The notes under the pieces: generated by a model
What the model saw: the letters and a program-made list of their open reading frames with translations, nothing else
Told to the model about the DNA's origin: nothing
Databases searched by the model: none
DNA from: Dermatemys mawii
Lineage: Eukaryota > Chordata > Testudines > Dermatemydidae
NCBI GenBank assembly: GCA_007922305.1
Contig: ML677386.1
Location: 10,955,830-11,019,829, forward strand
Direction of reading: 5' to 3'
Length of the DNA stretch: 64,000 bases
Shown: piece by piece, positions 27,501 to 39,500 of the stretch
Position numbering within the stretch: the first letter of the stretch is position 1
Layout: each line of letters opens with the position of its first letter
Translations under genes and position numbers: made by a program

Positions 27501-30500
27501 AGAGCAGATACTTGTTACACCAAGTACCAAAACTGCAAATAGATCTCCCTTGTTGTAATTAAATTCCTTGCTAGATTCTAGGACAAAATGTTAATGGAAC
27601 AGAATTAAGATTTGATATGCCAAGATCTACAGAATAGTGTTTTGTACATTCTCAGAGTGTGGAGACCCAGTGGATTTTGCAGGGGGACTGAAGTGAGACA
27701 TTGTAGCAAGGTGAGTTAATGATTCCTGCTATTCTGAGAACCTCATGAAAAGCCAAAATGGCTGTACTCTGATGCCAAGACATCCTGGGAGATTGTTAGA
27801 CGCAGACCTATAATCTTCAATATTCTGCCATCTCAGCCTACTGCTACATCAGATAATCTCATCAGTGTTCACTCTGGGAATACCAGTGTACCAGTCAGCA
27901 TTACGAAGCTTGAAGGAGTCAGCAAAGTACTTTGTTTCTAACGGGAGGAAGCAGCAGCTTGCTGCTAACATTCATACTGTAAATATTTTATTAAACAAAA
28001 AAAGTTGACCCTGGTCCACACCTCCATATTTGGCTGAAGCTATATCTAGTTCTCCTATTCCCATCATACTAGTAAAGGAGAAGAGACTGGGAGGCAGAGC
28101 CCCATTTGGAGGGGGACACCGGACAGAAAGCAGACTTAAAAAAAATGACAGCAGGAAAGAATCTAATCTCTCAGATTTCTATGCACATATCACCATGGTA
28201 TCTAAGACAGAAATGAAGATGATGGAAATAAAAAAACTGTTCCTAACCATGTCTTGAACTGCACACTTAGAGAGGCCATGTGAATAGTAATAAGGGAACC
28301 AATGAAATTCTTCATGGTCCAGGATGAGCTAGAGCAATCTGAAGGGGAAAGATTGTCTAGTTCCAAGAGTGCTCTCTGATACATTTTGTCTGAGAAGAAA
28401 GATCTCCCACGCAGGGAATCTACAGAGCATAACAACTGAAATGGAAAGAGGAGACAGGAGAAAAACAGGGCATGATGATATTGCTGCCACTCCAAAAAAA
28501 GAAAGTAAAGCTCTAGCTGTTACGTTGTAAACCTCCAGCCCAGTAGATGCCGGAGACACTAGAGAAGCAATTTCAGAACTACCATAGGAAATCCCATTAG
28601 ATCTGAAGGTGTCAAGAGCTAGGCTTGTTCACCAAGGCATTTAGAGAGCTTGCATGGGGAAGGAACAGCAGCTCATGCTAAACCAGCGAAGGCAAGGCTG
28701 GCAGAAAAAGCTGTAGCTACCTCCCAAAGGCAAAGGCTCTCAAGGCCAAGCCCTTAAAAACAGTAGTACTTAAGAGCTCAGATTCTCCTCACCCAGGGCC
28801 TCCTAAGTGGTCCTTCCAGGAGAAGTGAACATTACACTTTCTGCTAGCATGAGTAGGTAAGAACAACAGACAGAGACAGACATTCTTGCAGTTGGCAAAA
28901 CCTGAAAGGACAATAGGAGGGCACCATATGAGGGCTAAGTGAGTCTGGAGGGGTAGCAGAATTTCAACCTCACACACCTGCAGCGTCCTGAAAAGCCCCA
29001 ACCAGGGAAGATGGGTTGAGACACAGATTACAGTAGACATTTAGGACCCAGACAGTTCAATCTCTTGTGTATAGCTGCAACCAGGGATGGGAGCATTAGG
29101 CTGCTGCATTGCAGTCAGCATTGCAGGGATGAATAACTGAGTCAAGAGAAACCGCTCCCACTCCCTGGCTAAAGGAGGGGAGCTCTGGACAGAGCCAGAA
29201 TCTGAGCACAAGAGAAAGTACAGAGGAAATAAAGGAATCAGACTCCCTCCACACACACAGCCTCATAGACAGCTGTGAAGCAGAATTCTTTCCTCTGACT
29301 TTCATCTTTTCTCTTGTCTTCTTTATTTCTGGACTGTAAGGAAAAGAACAGTTAATTAGAAGAGAGGCACAGGACTGCACTCCAACTTCCAAAACAAAGG
29401 AGAAAAGACAGAGGTGAAAGAGGAGTGGGTGGGCTGGCGCTTTGCCTGAAAGTTCTTCCACTTCTTTTTGTCAGGGTAGGCAGAGAGATACTGTCTAGTG
29501 AACTCATTATAGCACAGGAGAGGAAAGAGGAGAGATACGACAACCAGACATTTTTTGTAATTATTTGAAAGATTAAGGAAGTATTAGGTGTGATGGGGCG
29601 AGGCAAGATGGCTATAGGAAAGCGCTAAGGAACAGATATGTTAGTTCCAAGCTAAACAAATCCCTGGTACCTTTGGAACCCAATGGCAGTTGTTCATGTT
29701 AATCAAGACATCTGGGGCCAGTTAAGAAGCTTCTACAAAGCAGCAGAAATAGCTAGCCTGATTGGAACACCTGAAGCCAATCAGGGACTGGCTGAAACCA
29801 GTTAAAAAAACCTCCAAGTTAGTCAGGTTGGTGGGGAGGTCAGGAGCTGTAGGAGGAAGTTGTGCTGTTGGTGAGGCTGAGTGGTAGACAACATATCATA
29901 TGCAAGGAAGGAGGCTATGAGGTAAGGGTGAAGTGGAGTTTGAAGAAGCGGGGACTGCTGTGGGGAAGTAGCCCAAGGAATTTATTGTGTTTTGTGGCTA
30001 AAAGATCAGCCATCTTAGCTGATACTATTAGGGTCCCTGGGCTGGAGCCTGGAGTAGAGGGCGGGCCTTTCTGCCTCCCCTAATTAATCACTGAGATTGG
30101 GAGACAACAGAGACTGTGCCAGGAAGGATAGCTTCTCCTCACTGGCTTATGATGAAAATGGCTCAATAGGTTGTGACCTTGTCTCTAGAGAGAGAAGGGC
30201 TACGTGGAGGGTCACAGTGGGCCTCTGAGGCTAGTGAAAATCCGCCAGGAAATGCAGGATCCATGAAGATAAGGACAGAGCTTTGTCACATAGGACAAAT
30301 TCATCGTCATGTTTCATCACCACAAACTAGTGGCTTGGCGCAGTTGATAGCAGAAAGCCCACCTGAACGCTGAGAAATGGGACAATCTACCTGCAACTTC
30401 CTCTCCACAAGGAGGCCTGGAGCAAGAAGGCCTTGCCCAGCAGTGCTGGGGATGTGCCAGCCAGGACAACTAGGAGACATGCTGTTAAGGAGGCCTAGAG

Positions 30501-33500
30501 CAAGAAGGCCAAGCCCAGCAGTGCTGGGATGTGCCAGCCAAGCCAACTAGGAGACATACACCCAGGGACTTTCTGCCAGTTGCACACTTATACAGGCCTG
30601 TATATAATTTAAAGCTGCTTCCCCGGCAGAACTCCTATGCAAATGGTGGTGGAACCTGAATTTCTTTAGCATTTAAAACTTCCTTTAGAACAGTTGCCTC
30701 CAAAGGGGTGGGGTGGAGGGCAAATGAAAACTAATCATTAAGATAAAAACAGATCTGTGTTTAAAGACAATTTCCAACTACCTTAAACACTACATTTTCT
30801 TTGCACTATCAGATAAGAACATAAGAACGGCCATACTGGATCAGACCAAAGGTCTACCTAGCCCAGGATCCTGTCTTCAGAAAGTGGCTAATATGAGGTG
30901 CCCCAGAGGGAATGAACAGAACACATAATCATTAAGTGATCCTTCCCCTGTTGCCCAGTCATAGCTTCTGGCAAAAAGAGGCTAGCGACACCATCCCTGC
31001 CCATCCTGGCTAATAGCCATTGATGGACCTCTCCTCCATGAACTTCTCTAGTTCTTTTTTGAACCCTCTTATAATCTTGGCCTCTACAAAATCCTCTGGC
31101 AACGAGTTCCATAGGCTGTCTGTGTGTTGTGTGAAAAATACATCCTTTTGTTTGCTTTAAACCTGCTGCCTATTAATTTCATTTGGTGACCCCTAGGTCT
31201 GGTGTTATGAGAAGGAATAAATAACATTTCTTTATTTACTTTCTCTACCCCAGTCATAAGTTTATGGACCTCTATCATTTCCCCCCTTAGTCGTCTCTTT
31301 TCCAAGCTCAAATGTTCAAGTCCTATTAATCACTTCTCATACGAAAGCCGTTCCATACCCCTAATCATTTTTGTTGCAATAAATATGGATATAATAAATA
31401 TATATTTTTAACCACAGCTAGGAGACATTCAGTCTCTACAATTAGCTTGCAGGCATGCTGTAGTCAAGAACACATATTAGATGGGGGCATGTTCTGTGCT
31501 TTTTTCAAGTAATCGTAAGATGCACTTGGCAGCACATTTCTCTTATTCCCATCTCACCCTGGCCATAACCTGCCCTATCCCAAAAACAAAGCTCTTGGCC
31601 CTTACATATTGCTTCTTCAGGTGCAGCGAGAGCTATATCTGATCCTAAGCTCGATCTTTGGATTTTGTCTTTCACCTATCTTTGGCTACTATTGATTCAG
31701 TCCTTTGACTGCGTGTGTGAAGAAGCAGCTTCCTGAGTCCATTCACAGTTGTTAATCTGGTTTCCACAGTGAGGTTTTACAAATAAGGATTTGATCTAAG
31801 AAAGACATGTGTGTTAAAGGGACAAGGAGTGTGAAAATTTGTGCTGGTGAGTTCTAAGCAGCGTGCCAATATACGGATGATGAAAACAGACACGGTTTAC
31901 AATGTTGTACTTACCTCTTCTTCACTGCTATTGTCTTCCTTTTCTTTTTCATCTTCTTCCTCTTCTTCAGCTTCACTGCTGGAGCTCTCCTCTTTCAACT
32001 CAGTCTTCCAGTTATTGGGAACAGTTCTGCTTTTACGGAATTCAAGGGCTTGGTCAAAGGCTGCAAGAAGACCAGAATTTACTAGCATTAGAAGAAGGAT
32101 CAATTTGATTTTTTTTTTTAAAAAAAAAAAGGTGTAGGGGAAGGGAAGGGTGAGAATTCAAATCATAGGACCTCCACAGCCACTCTTTATCTGCATCCTT
32201 ATGCAGAGGTGCTCAGCCATGTATACCCAGTATTCTCTGCATCAGGTACTTCAAGCTATTTACAGTTGTTATTATTTATGCTGAAGTGATGCCTAAAGGC
32301 ACTAACCCACTGTGCTAAGCCATGCACAAACACAGAATTAAAAGGCATCCTGCCCAAAAGAATTTAGGGTCAAATTAATGACAAGATGCAACCGGTGGAT
32401 AAATAAAAGGATAGGAATGGGGAATAAAAAGGACTGATGTAACAATAATTTAAGCATTTTATTATGCAAAGATAACTTGAGCACACCATGTAGCTTTCCA
32501 AAGAGCCCACCACGCCAGCATGCAGAATGTATGGAGGCAACCCTTTAAAGGCTATCATGATGATAAAGATTGTGGTTGATAACTTATAGAAAATTTTCAT
32601 TTCTAAAAGTCTGTAGACAACATCATAGGGAAGCCATATTTCTATATTTTTACAGAATGCAAAAGCATGCTTTCTTATATATTTGGTGCAATATATACCA
32701 CTAGCTAATTGTAATTAAACAAGAAAAAAAATGCATAAAGAACAAGAGTACTTGTAGCACCTTAGAGTTTATTTGTTAGTCTCTAAGGTGCTACAAGTAC
32801 TCCTGTTCTTTTTACGGATAAAGACTAACATGGCTGCTACTCTGAAAGAAAAAATTGCTCTTTGTGTATTTAAAGGTTATTCTTACCTTGTTTTAACAAA
32901 GCATCAGGCTTTGGTGAAGTTTCACTAATTTCTCGAACATCTTTTCTTGGTACAGAAGCACTAGAGAATTTAAAAGAGTGTTGACAAGGCAACAATTATT
33001 TAAAGTATATTTTTAAAAAATCACATATTTTTAAAAGCCAGCATTTCTCAAACTGAGGATCTTGACCCACAGAGGGTCAAACAAGGCTATGGTCGTGAGA
33101 TCAAGGGTTACCATACGTCAGACTTTCCCAGTCCTGACCTCTTTTTTGGTCCTCCAATCTCTGTCCGGACAGATTTTTGAAATACAAACAAATGTCTGTG
33201 ATTTTTCCTGGCTCACCCTTTCTCTTTGCCTTCAGAGCTGAGTGATCAGAAAGTGGTGGCTGCGGGCTGGGCACGGACCTTTGAAGACAGCGCCATCACT
33301 CTGCAGCAGTGCAGAAGTAAGGGTGGAATGATATGGTATTGTCACCCTTATTTCTGTGCTGCTGCTGGTGCCGGCACTGTCTTCAGAGGTGGGCAGCTGG
33401 AGAGCTGCGGTTGCTAACTGGCTGCCCACTTCTGACGGCACAGCTGCTGCTAGCAGCAGTGCAGAAGTAAGGGTGGCATGGTATGGTTACTTAGCTCTGT

Positions 33501-36500
33501 GGGGATGTGCACTGATGCCATGAAAGCCATATCCAGTAACAAGGCGACAGGCAAAAGAGAAGGGCATTGGATCGGGTCATCACAGCCTGAAATATTTTCA
33601 AAGGGAGGGCCCAGAAAAAAAAAAAAAAGTTTGATAACCCCTGTTATAAAGGGATAACATCAAACAATACACAGAGCTATTAAACGTGTAGAAAGAGCAT
33701 ATGAAATGTATCTGGACAATGACATCAATAAATCACCATTTATCATGTAAGTTTATTTCCATAAGACAATATTGCTGACAGTTAATTAAAATATACCCTT
33801 TTCACTATTACAGTTTCATACAGTATTAAAAATGGAGCTGAAAAATCCAACTGCCTTAAAAATTTGGGTGGACCATGAGTAGGGCTCCATGAATGTCATG
33901 GAAGTCTCAGAAGTCACGGATTCTGTGACTTTCCGTGACCTCTGTGATTTCTGCAGTGGCCAGTGTGGCTGGCCCCAGGGCCGAACAAGCAGATGGCTCT
34001 GGGGTCAGCTGCTCAGGTGGCCCCAGCGACAGTCACACCATCTGCTGCTGGAGTGGCCTCACAGCCAGCCACACTGGCTACTGCTCAGGTGGCCCTGGGG
34101 CAGCTGGTTCTAGGGATCGCCCGAACAGCGGTCCCAGTGGCAGCCAGAGCAGCAGCTGCTCTGGCAGTGGTCCCCAACAGCTGGTGCCACTGCCCCTACC
34201 TTCACCCCCCCGGGGTGTAGTCAGGGGTATTTATAGTATAAATCATGAACCGGTCATGGACTATACATTTTTGTTTATTGCCTGTGACCTGTCCAAGACT
34301 TTTACTAAAAATACGCATGCCTAAATCGTAGCTTTGATCATGAGCATCCATTCATTAGCACATTCAGGAAAGCATTCTTTTAACAGCAGGTGTCACAACA
34401 GTCAATAGTAATATTTTGGGAGATTTCAGGAAAGTCATAATTTTAATTTAGCAGATCACCAAATACCTCACACCATTACTGATATAATTAACAAAAAATA
34501 CTATCAGTATGAAAAAGATTTCAGAATTATACAAACAGAAAATATTAGTAATAGGTATTGTAGTCAAGCCCAGAGATCCCAGTCTGAACTGGGGTTCCAT
34601 TGTGCGAGGTGGATTCCTGTACTGACATGCACAGGTCTGTGAATTACTTACTGTCAAGTAATTTGCTGAAATCATATTCTAGACTAGTAGTGCTCAAACT
34701 GTGGGGCAAGGAGGAATGTTCAGAGGAAAAGGGGGGCAAGCCGCAATGCCAGGTGGCTCGTGCAAAGGCCCCCCAGATGGTGCAGTGAGGGAGCACCACC
34801 TCTGCCCCCTGACACTTGAGGTGGCCACCCAGCCCAGAGGAGGTGCTAGCCCAGTGTGGGCTCTAAGCAGATATATTTTCTGAAGTTTTAAATCCTACTA
34901 GCTGGGACTGAAGCTGATGCTATGCAGACTGAGGTGAGGAGATCATGCAAAATCATGGAATCTTTGACCTCTGTAACTGACTGGAGCTTTAATAATAAAA
35001 AGTGCATAGGGGCCCACCTTGAGCTATTCAGGACCCTAAGCAATTGCTTACTCTGTTTATGCCTAACACCGGCACTACCCTTGATGATGCAGTAATGAAC
35101 ATGAGGCTCCAGACAGATTCTGTAAATGGTAAAGGGAGGTGCAGTTGGAAAAGTTTGTGCACCACTGTTCTAAAGCTAAGAAGGAAACTAAACTATAATG
35201 AAACTGTTCTATATTTCAACATCCTTTCTGCAAACTGCATAGGAGTTCTGCCACAGTGAATCAAGTGGCATAAATTAGCTCAGAGAGGACTCACTGTTTT
35301 TGAATAAAAAACAGAATTTGTCATAAAAGAAAAAAAAATTCCATTACTGTTGGCAGAGCATTTAAGAGCACGTATTTCCTCTGTGAGCAAGCACTCTCAT
35401 TTTCTATTTTTTATTTATTCTCTTCTCTTCTACTAACCAGTATTAGAGCACTTTCTTAATCAAAGGAAATGGTAATTATGCCCTAGACTCCTATGATATT
35501 GGTAAACAAATCTTTTTGACTTAATGAAGAAACAGGCTACTGAGAAATTCTCTTTTTTCCCTTCCTTCCCAACATCTGTGGACTGAAAAAATCTTCTCTG
35601 AGACAGGGCTCTCTCTTCTAAACAAAGTAGCAAGAATCTCAAGTTGTCCCACAAACTCCCACAGGAGTGCTGTCCTTGCTTGCTATATCACATAGCTAGT
35701 TGTAGCTATGTAGTGTGGGATGATAATTATAAGGGTGGATTTATATTTCCTGTAGGTAATAAGTATAAAATTTAAAGGATAACTGTCGTCAACATGGTTC
35801 ATTTTCATGTATTTCTAAACCTACAGTAAGACTGCTGCAATAATTGATCAGTTAAAAGCACTTTCTTTGCTACACTCCTCACTTCCTCACACTCTTTAGA
35901 TGGTATACATATTTAATTGGTAGCTTCTGTGTTTCTACTCACAATTTACCATCCTTGAAAGAACGAACTAGAACATTGTCCTTTTTCACTGCAATATCAT
36001 CACTACAATCAGGACAAACCACCTATGAAAAGATAAGAAAGAAACAAACATTAAAAAAATGATATGCTGCATTTATAACACTTTTAGGAAGTATTTAGAG
36101 CCTAACCAAGCAAGGCGCTTACCACTCTTAACACCAACTGATTCAGTGGGAGTTGAGGGTGCTTAGCAACTCTCAGGATTTCACTTTTAAGGGCCAATCT
36201 TGCAAATGTTTAGGAGAGGAAATCTGTTCCTTTATACAAGTGTTAGGGGCCCTTAATAAGGAAAAAACGGTTACTCACCTTCTTGTAACTGTTGTTCTTC
36301 GAGATGTGTTGTTCACTTACATCCATTCCAATCAGGTGTGCATGGGCTGCGTGCACAGTTGAGGGAAATTTTTCCCTTAGCAGCTCCTCTTGGGTCGGCT
36401 AGGGAGTCCCCTGGAGTGGCACCTTCCTGGCACTCAATATATGACCCTGTTGACCTGACCCCTCTTCAGTTCCTTCTTGCCAGTTACTCCGACAGAGGAG

Positions 36501-39500
36501 GAGGAGTACGGGTATCGGTATGGACATGAACAACACATCTCGAAGGACAACAGTTACGAGAAGGTGAGTAACCATTTCTTCTTCTTCGAGTGCTTATTTA
36601 CGTCAATTCCAATCCAGTGACTTCCAACCTGTCCTCTGGAGGTGGGGTCAGAGTTAAGGAACCACCGACTGCAGAACTGCCCTGCCAAAAGCTGCATCCT
36701 CTCTGGCACACTCTGTGATGGCATAGCGTGTAGTAAACGTGTGTACAGATGATCAGGTCGCCGCTCTGGAGATCTCCTGGATGGGCACCAGGGCCAGTAG
36801 AGCAGTGGATGAGGCTTGAGCCTTCGTTGAGTGCGCTGTAATAGGCAAAGCTGGAACTTTTTTGCAAGAACAGATGCAGTCCATGATCCATGATGAAATG
36901 TGCTGTGAGGAGACTGGAAGTCCTTTCATCCGGCGTGCTGCCACATTGAACAGTTGGTACGATTTCCTGAAAGGTTTCGTGCACTCAGTGTAGAATGCAA
37001 GCACTCTCCGAATGTCTAACAAATGATGACTCTGCTCCCACACATTGACATGCGGCTTGGGACAAAAGTCTGGTAGAAAAATGTCTTGTCCAAAGTGGAA
37101 CTGACATACCATCTTGGACAGGAATACTGGGTGAGGTCTGAGCTGTACCTTCCCCTTATGGAAGACAGTGGGGAAGTAGAGTGCGGGGGGCCAGAGTTTA
37201 GTGCTTTTAACTCAAACACCCTCATGGCTGAAGTGATGGCAACCAGGAACGCTACCTTCCATGAGAGATACAGATGGGAACATGTAGCCAATGGTTCAAA
37301 CAGGACTCTCATTAGTCGAAAGAGGACCGGATTGAGATCCCAAGTGGGTACAGGTGGTCAAGAATGTGGGTATAGCTTTTCCAAACCTTTTAAGAAATGG
37401 ATTATCATAGAGTTAGTGAATACAGAGGGCCTCAACTCCCCCGGGTGGAATGCTGAGATGGCTGCAAAGTGTACCCTGATAGATGATCCTGCCAACCCTT
37501 GCAGTTTCAGATGTAGTAGGTATTCCAGGATGAGTAGTATAGATGTCTGAAGTGGAGACATGAGACACTGCTCACACCAGCATGACAACCTTTTCCACTT
37601 AGTAGATAAGTGGCCCTGGGGGAAGGTTTCCTGCTACCAAGCAACCCCTCCTTCACCGAATCCAAGCATTGGTGCTCCATTGGGTTTAACCATGAAGCTT
37701 CCAAGCCATGAGATGAAGAGATTGGAGGTCTGGGTGAAGGAGGCAACCATGGTCCTGTGTGATCAGATGTGAGTAAAGTGGCAGTGCTATTGGGGTGTCC
37801 ACCGGCATCTCCAGAAGCATAGAGTGCGCTGTAATACCAGTGTTGCTATGGCCACATTGGGACCAGGATGACTATGTCTGCTCTGTCTCTACGAATCTTG
37901 AGCAGCACTTTGTGGATGAGTGGGACCGGCAGGAAGGCATATGTGAGGTGGTCCCCCAAAGGTAACAGGAACGCATCTGAGATGGAGCCCAGACAGTTTC
38001 TGGAAGGAGAACACTGGACATTTCCTGTTGTTCCTGGTGGCAAATAGGTCCACCTGGGGAAAGCCCCACCTTTGGAAGATGGAATGTAAGATGTCCGGAT
38101 GGACTGACCATTGATAGTTGAGAAATGACCTGCTGAGATGGCCTGCAATCTTGTTCTGCAGGCCTGGGAGATTATTCACCTGGAGGTGTCCTGAGTGGGC
38201 TATCCAGAAATCCCAAAGCTGAACAGCTTCCTGACAGAGAGGAGAGAAGCGGGCTCCACCTTTTTTGTTTATGTAAAACAAGGCGGTGGTATTGTTCGTC
38301 GACACTGCTACACACTGACCTTGAAGTCTGACCTTGAAGGTCTAGCAGGCTAGTCTCACAGCTCTGAGCTCCTTTATATTGATGTGGAGCAGCATCTCGG
38401 ACTGTGACCGCCTGCCCTGCATCTGTAGATCTCCTAGGTGGGCCCCCCAACCCAGGTCTGATGAGTCCGTTACCAAGGTCAAGGATGGCTGAGGAGAACT
38501 GAATGGCACTCCCTTGCATACATGCGAGGGTCCAGCCAGTAGCACAGAGTGTCTAGGACTCATCCTGGCACTGTTACTACCGAATCCAAACTATGTCAGC
38601 CTGGGTGATAAACGGAAACGAGCCAAGCCTGGAGAGGTTTGAGTCTCAGTCTGGCATGTCTGACCACATAGATGCATGCTGCCTTGTGTCTGAGTAGACT
38701 AAGGAATACCCTTGCAGTCACAGTGGGGTATCGCCTTGAGTGTCTGAATGATTCCTGTTAGTGCTTGGAATCTGGACTCCGGCAGTATTGCTTTCACCTG
38801 AACCAAGTTCAGCACCACCCGAATGAATTCTATTCTTTAAGTAGGTGACAATGTCGACTTGTCCATGTTGAGGAGAGACCCATTCTCTGTAAGGTATTTT
38901 GTGACTAACCGGACTTGACATTCCACCTGCTTCCTGGAACCCCCCCATAGCAGCCAGTCATTGAGACAGGGATACACCTGTACCTGCCTCTTGTGGAAAA
39001 TGGTCACGAACACCGACATGCACTTGGTGAACATCCAAGGGGCCATCGATAAACTGAATGGGAGCACCATGAACTAGTAATGCTTATGATTGACCACAAA
39101 CCTCAGGAAATGTCTGTGGGCCAGATGAATGGCTATGTGGAAGTATACATCTTTCATGTCGAGGGTGGCATACCATTCCCCCAAATCCAGGGAGGGAATG
39201 AGCAATGTACCTCCTGGACAATGAGTTGATCATGAGAAGGGTTCCCAAAGAGCGACTGGGAAGGGGTGGGGGGAGGGAGGGAGGGAAGGAGCAGAATTGG
39301 AGAGAATATCCCACCTCCACCATGTGAAGGACCCAACGGTCCAATGTTATAAGTGATCATGCACAGTAGAAGTAGGATAGATAGTTCAGAAAGTGGGGAA
39401 GGATTGGTATGGAGTCTGGCACGCTGTCCTTAGGCGCCTGATCAAAACCTTTGTTTGGATCCTCACTGTGGCTTAGTCGGTCCTTGGCCCTGGTGGGCCA

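Larger units (their letters stand above)
25232..31914 (-). other. ARID4B intron of about 6.7 kb
   Basis: Holds a Harbinger-like element (27221-27478), a solo-LTR-like element (29589-30290), a tandem duplication (30409-30557) and a long LINE-like repeat (30816-31385). The stretches 25232-27220 and 27482-29584 contain no feature I can identify, and short reading frames there lack coding signals. Confidence 0.75.
32061..32886 (-). other. ARID4B intron with repeat fragment and hairpin
   Basis: Contains a fragment of the same interspersed repeat as at 20335 (32262-32370) and a strong hairpin (32738-32806) with a turtle-type repeat tail to 32850. Confidence 0.75.
32961..35942 (-). other. ARID4B intron with three non-autonomous DNA elements
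   Basis: Holds hAT-like elements at 33039-33643 and 34685-35167 and a third element at 33880-34331. Nothing is recognised in 34332-34684 or 35168-35942. Confidence 0.75.

Noticed and set aside
28789..29606. Cluster of minus-strand frames in the sense direction of the gene
   Set aside because: They overlap in several frames, lack phase-compatible splice sites with the mapped exons, and are not needed for a continuous ARID4B reading frame.
30409..30557. Possible start of a CRISPR-like or satellite array
   Set aside because: Only two units with no spacer pattern; a simple local duplication in a vertebrate intron.
33039..33651. Exact 8-bp target duplication for this element
   Set aside because: Flanking octamers match at only five of eight positions, so I report the element but not a confirmed duplication.
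33889..34324. Overlapping open frames of 74-129 residues
   Set aside because: Composition artefacts of a GC-rich repeat core; they appear in all three frames.
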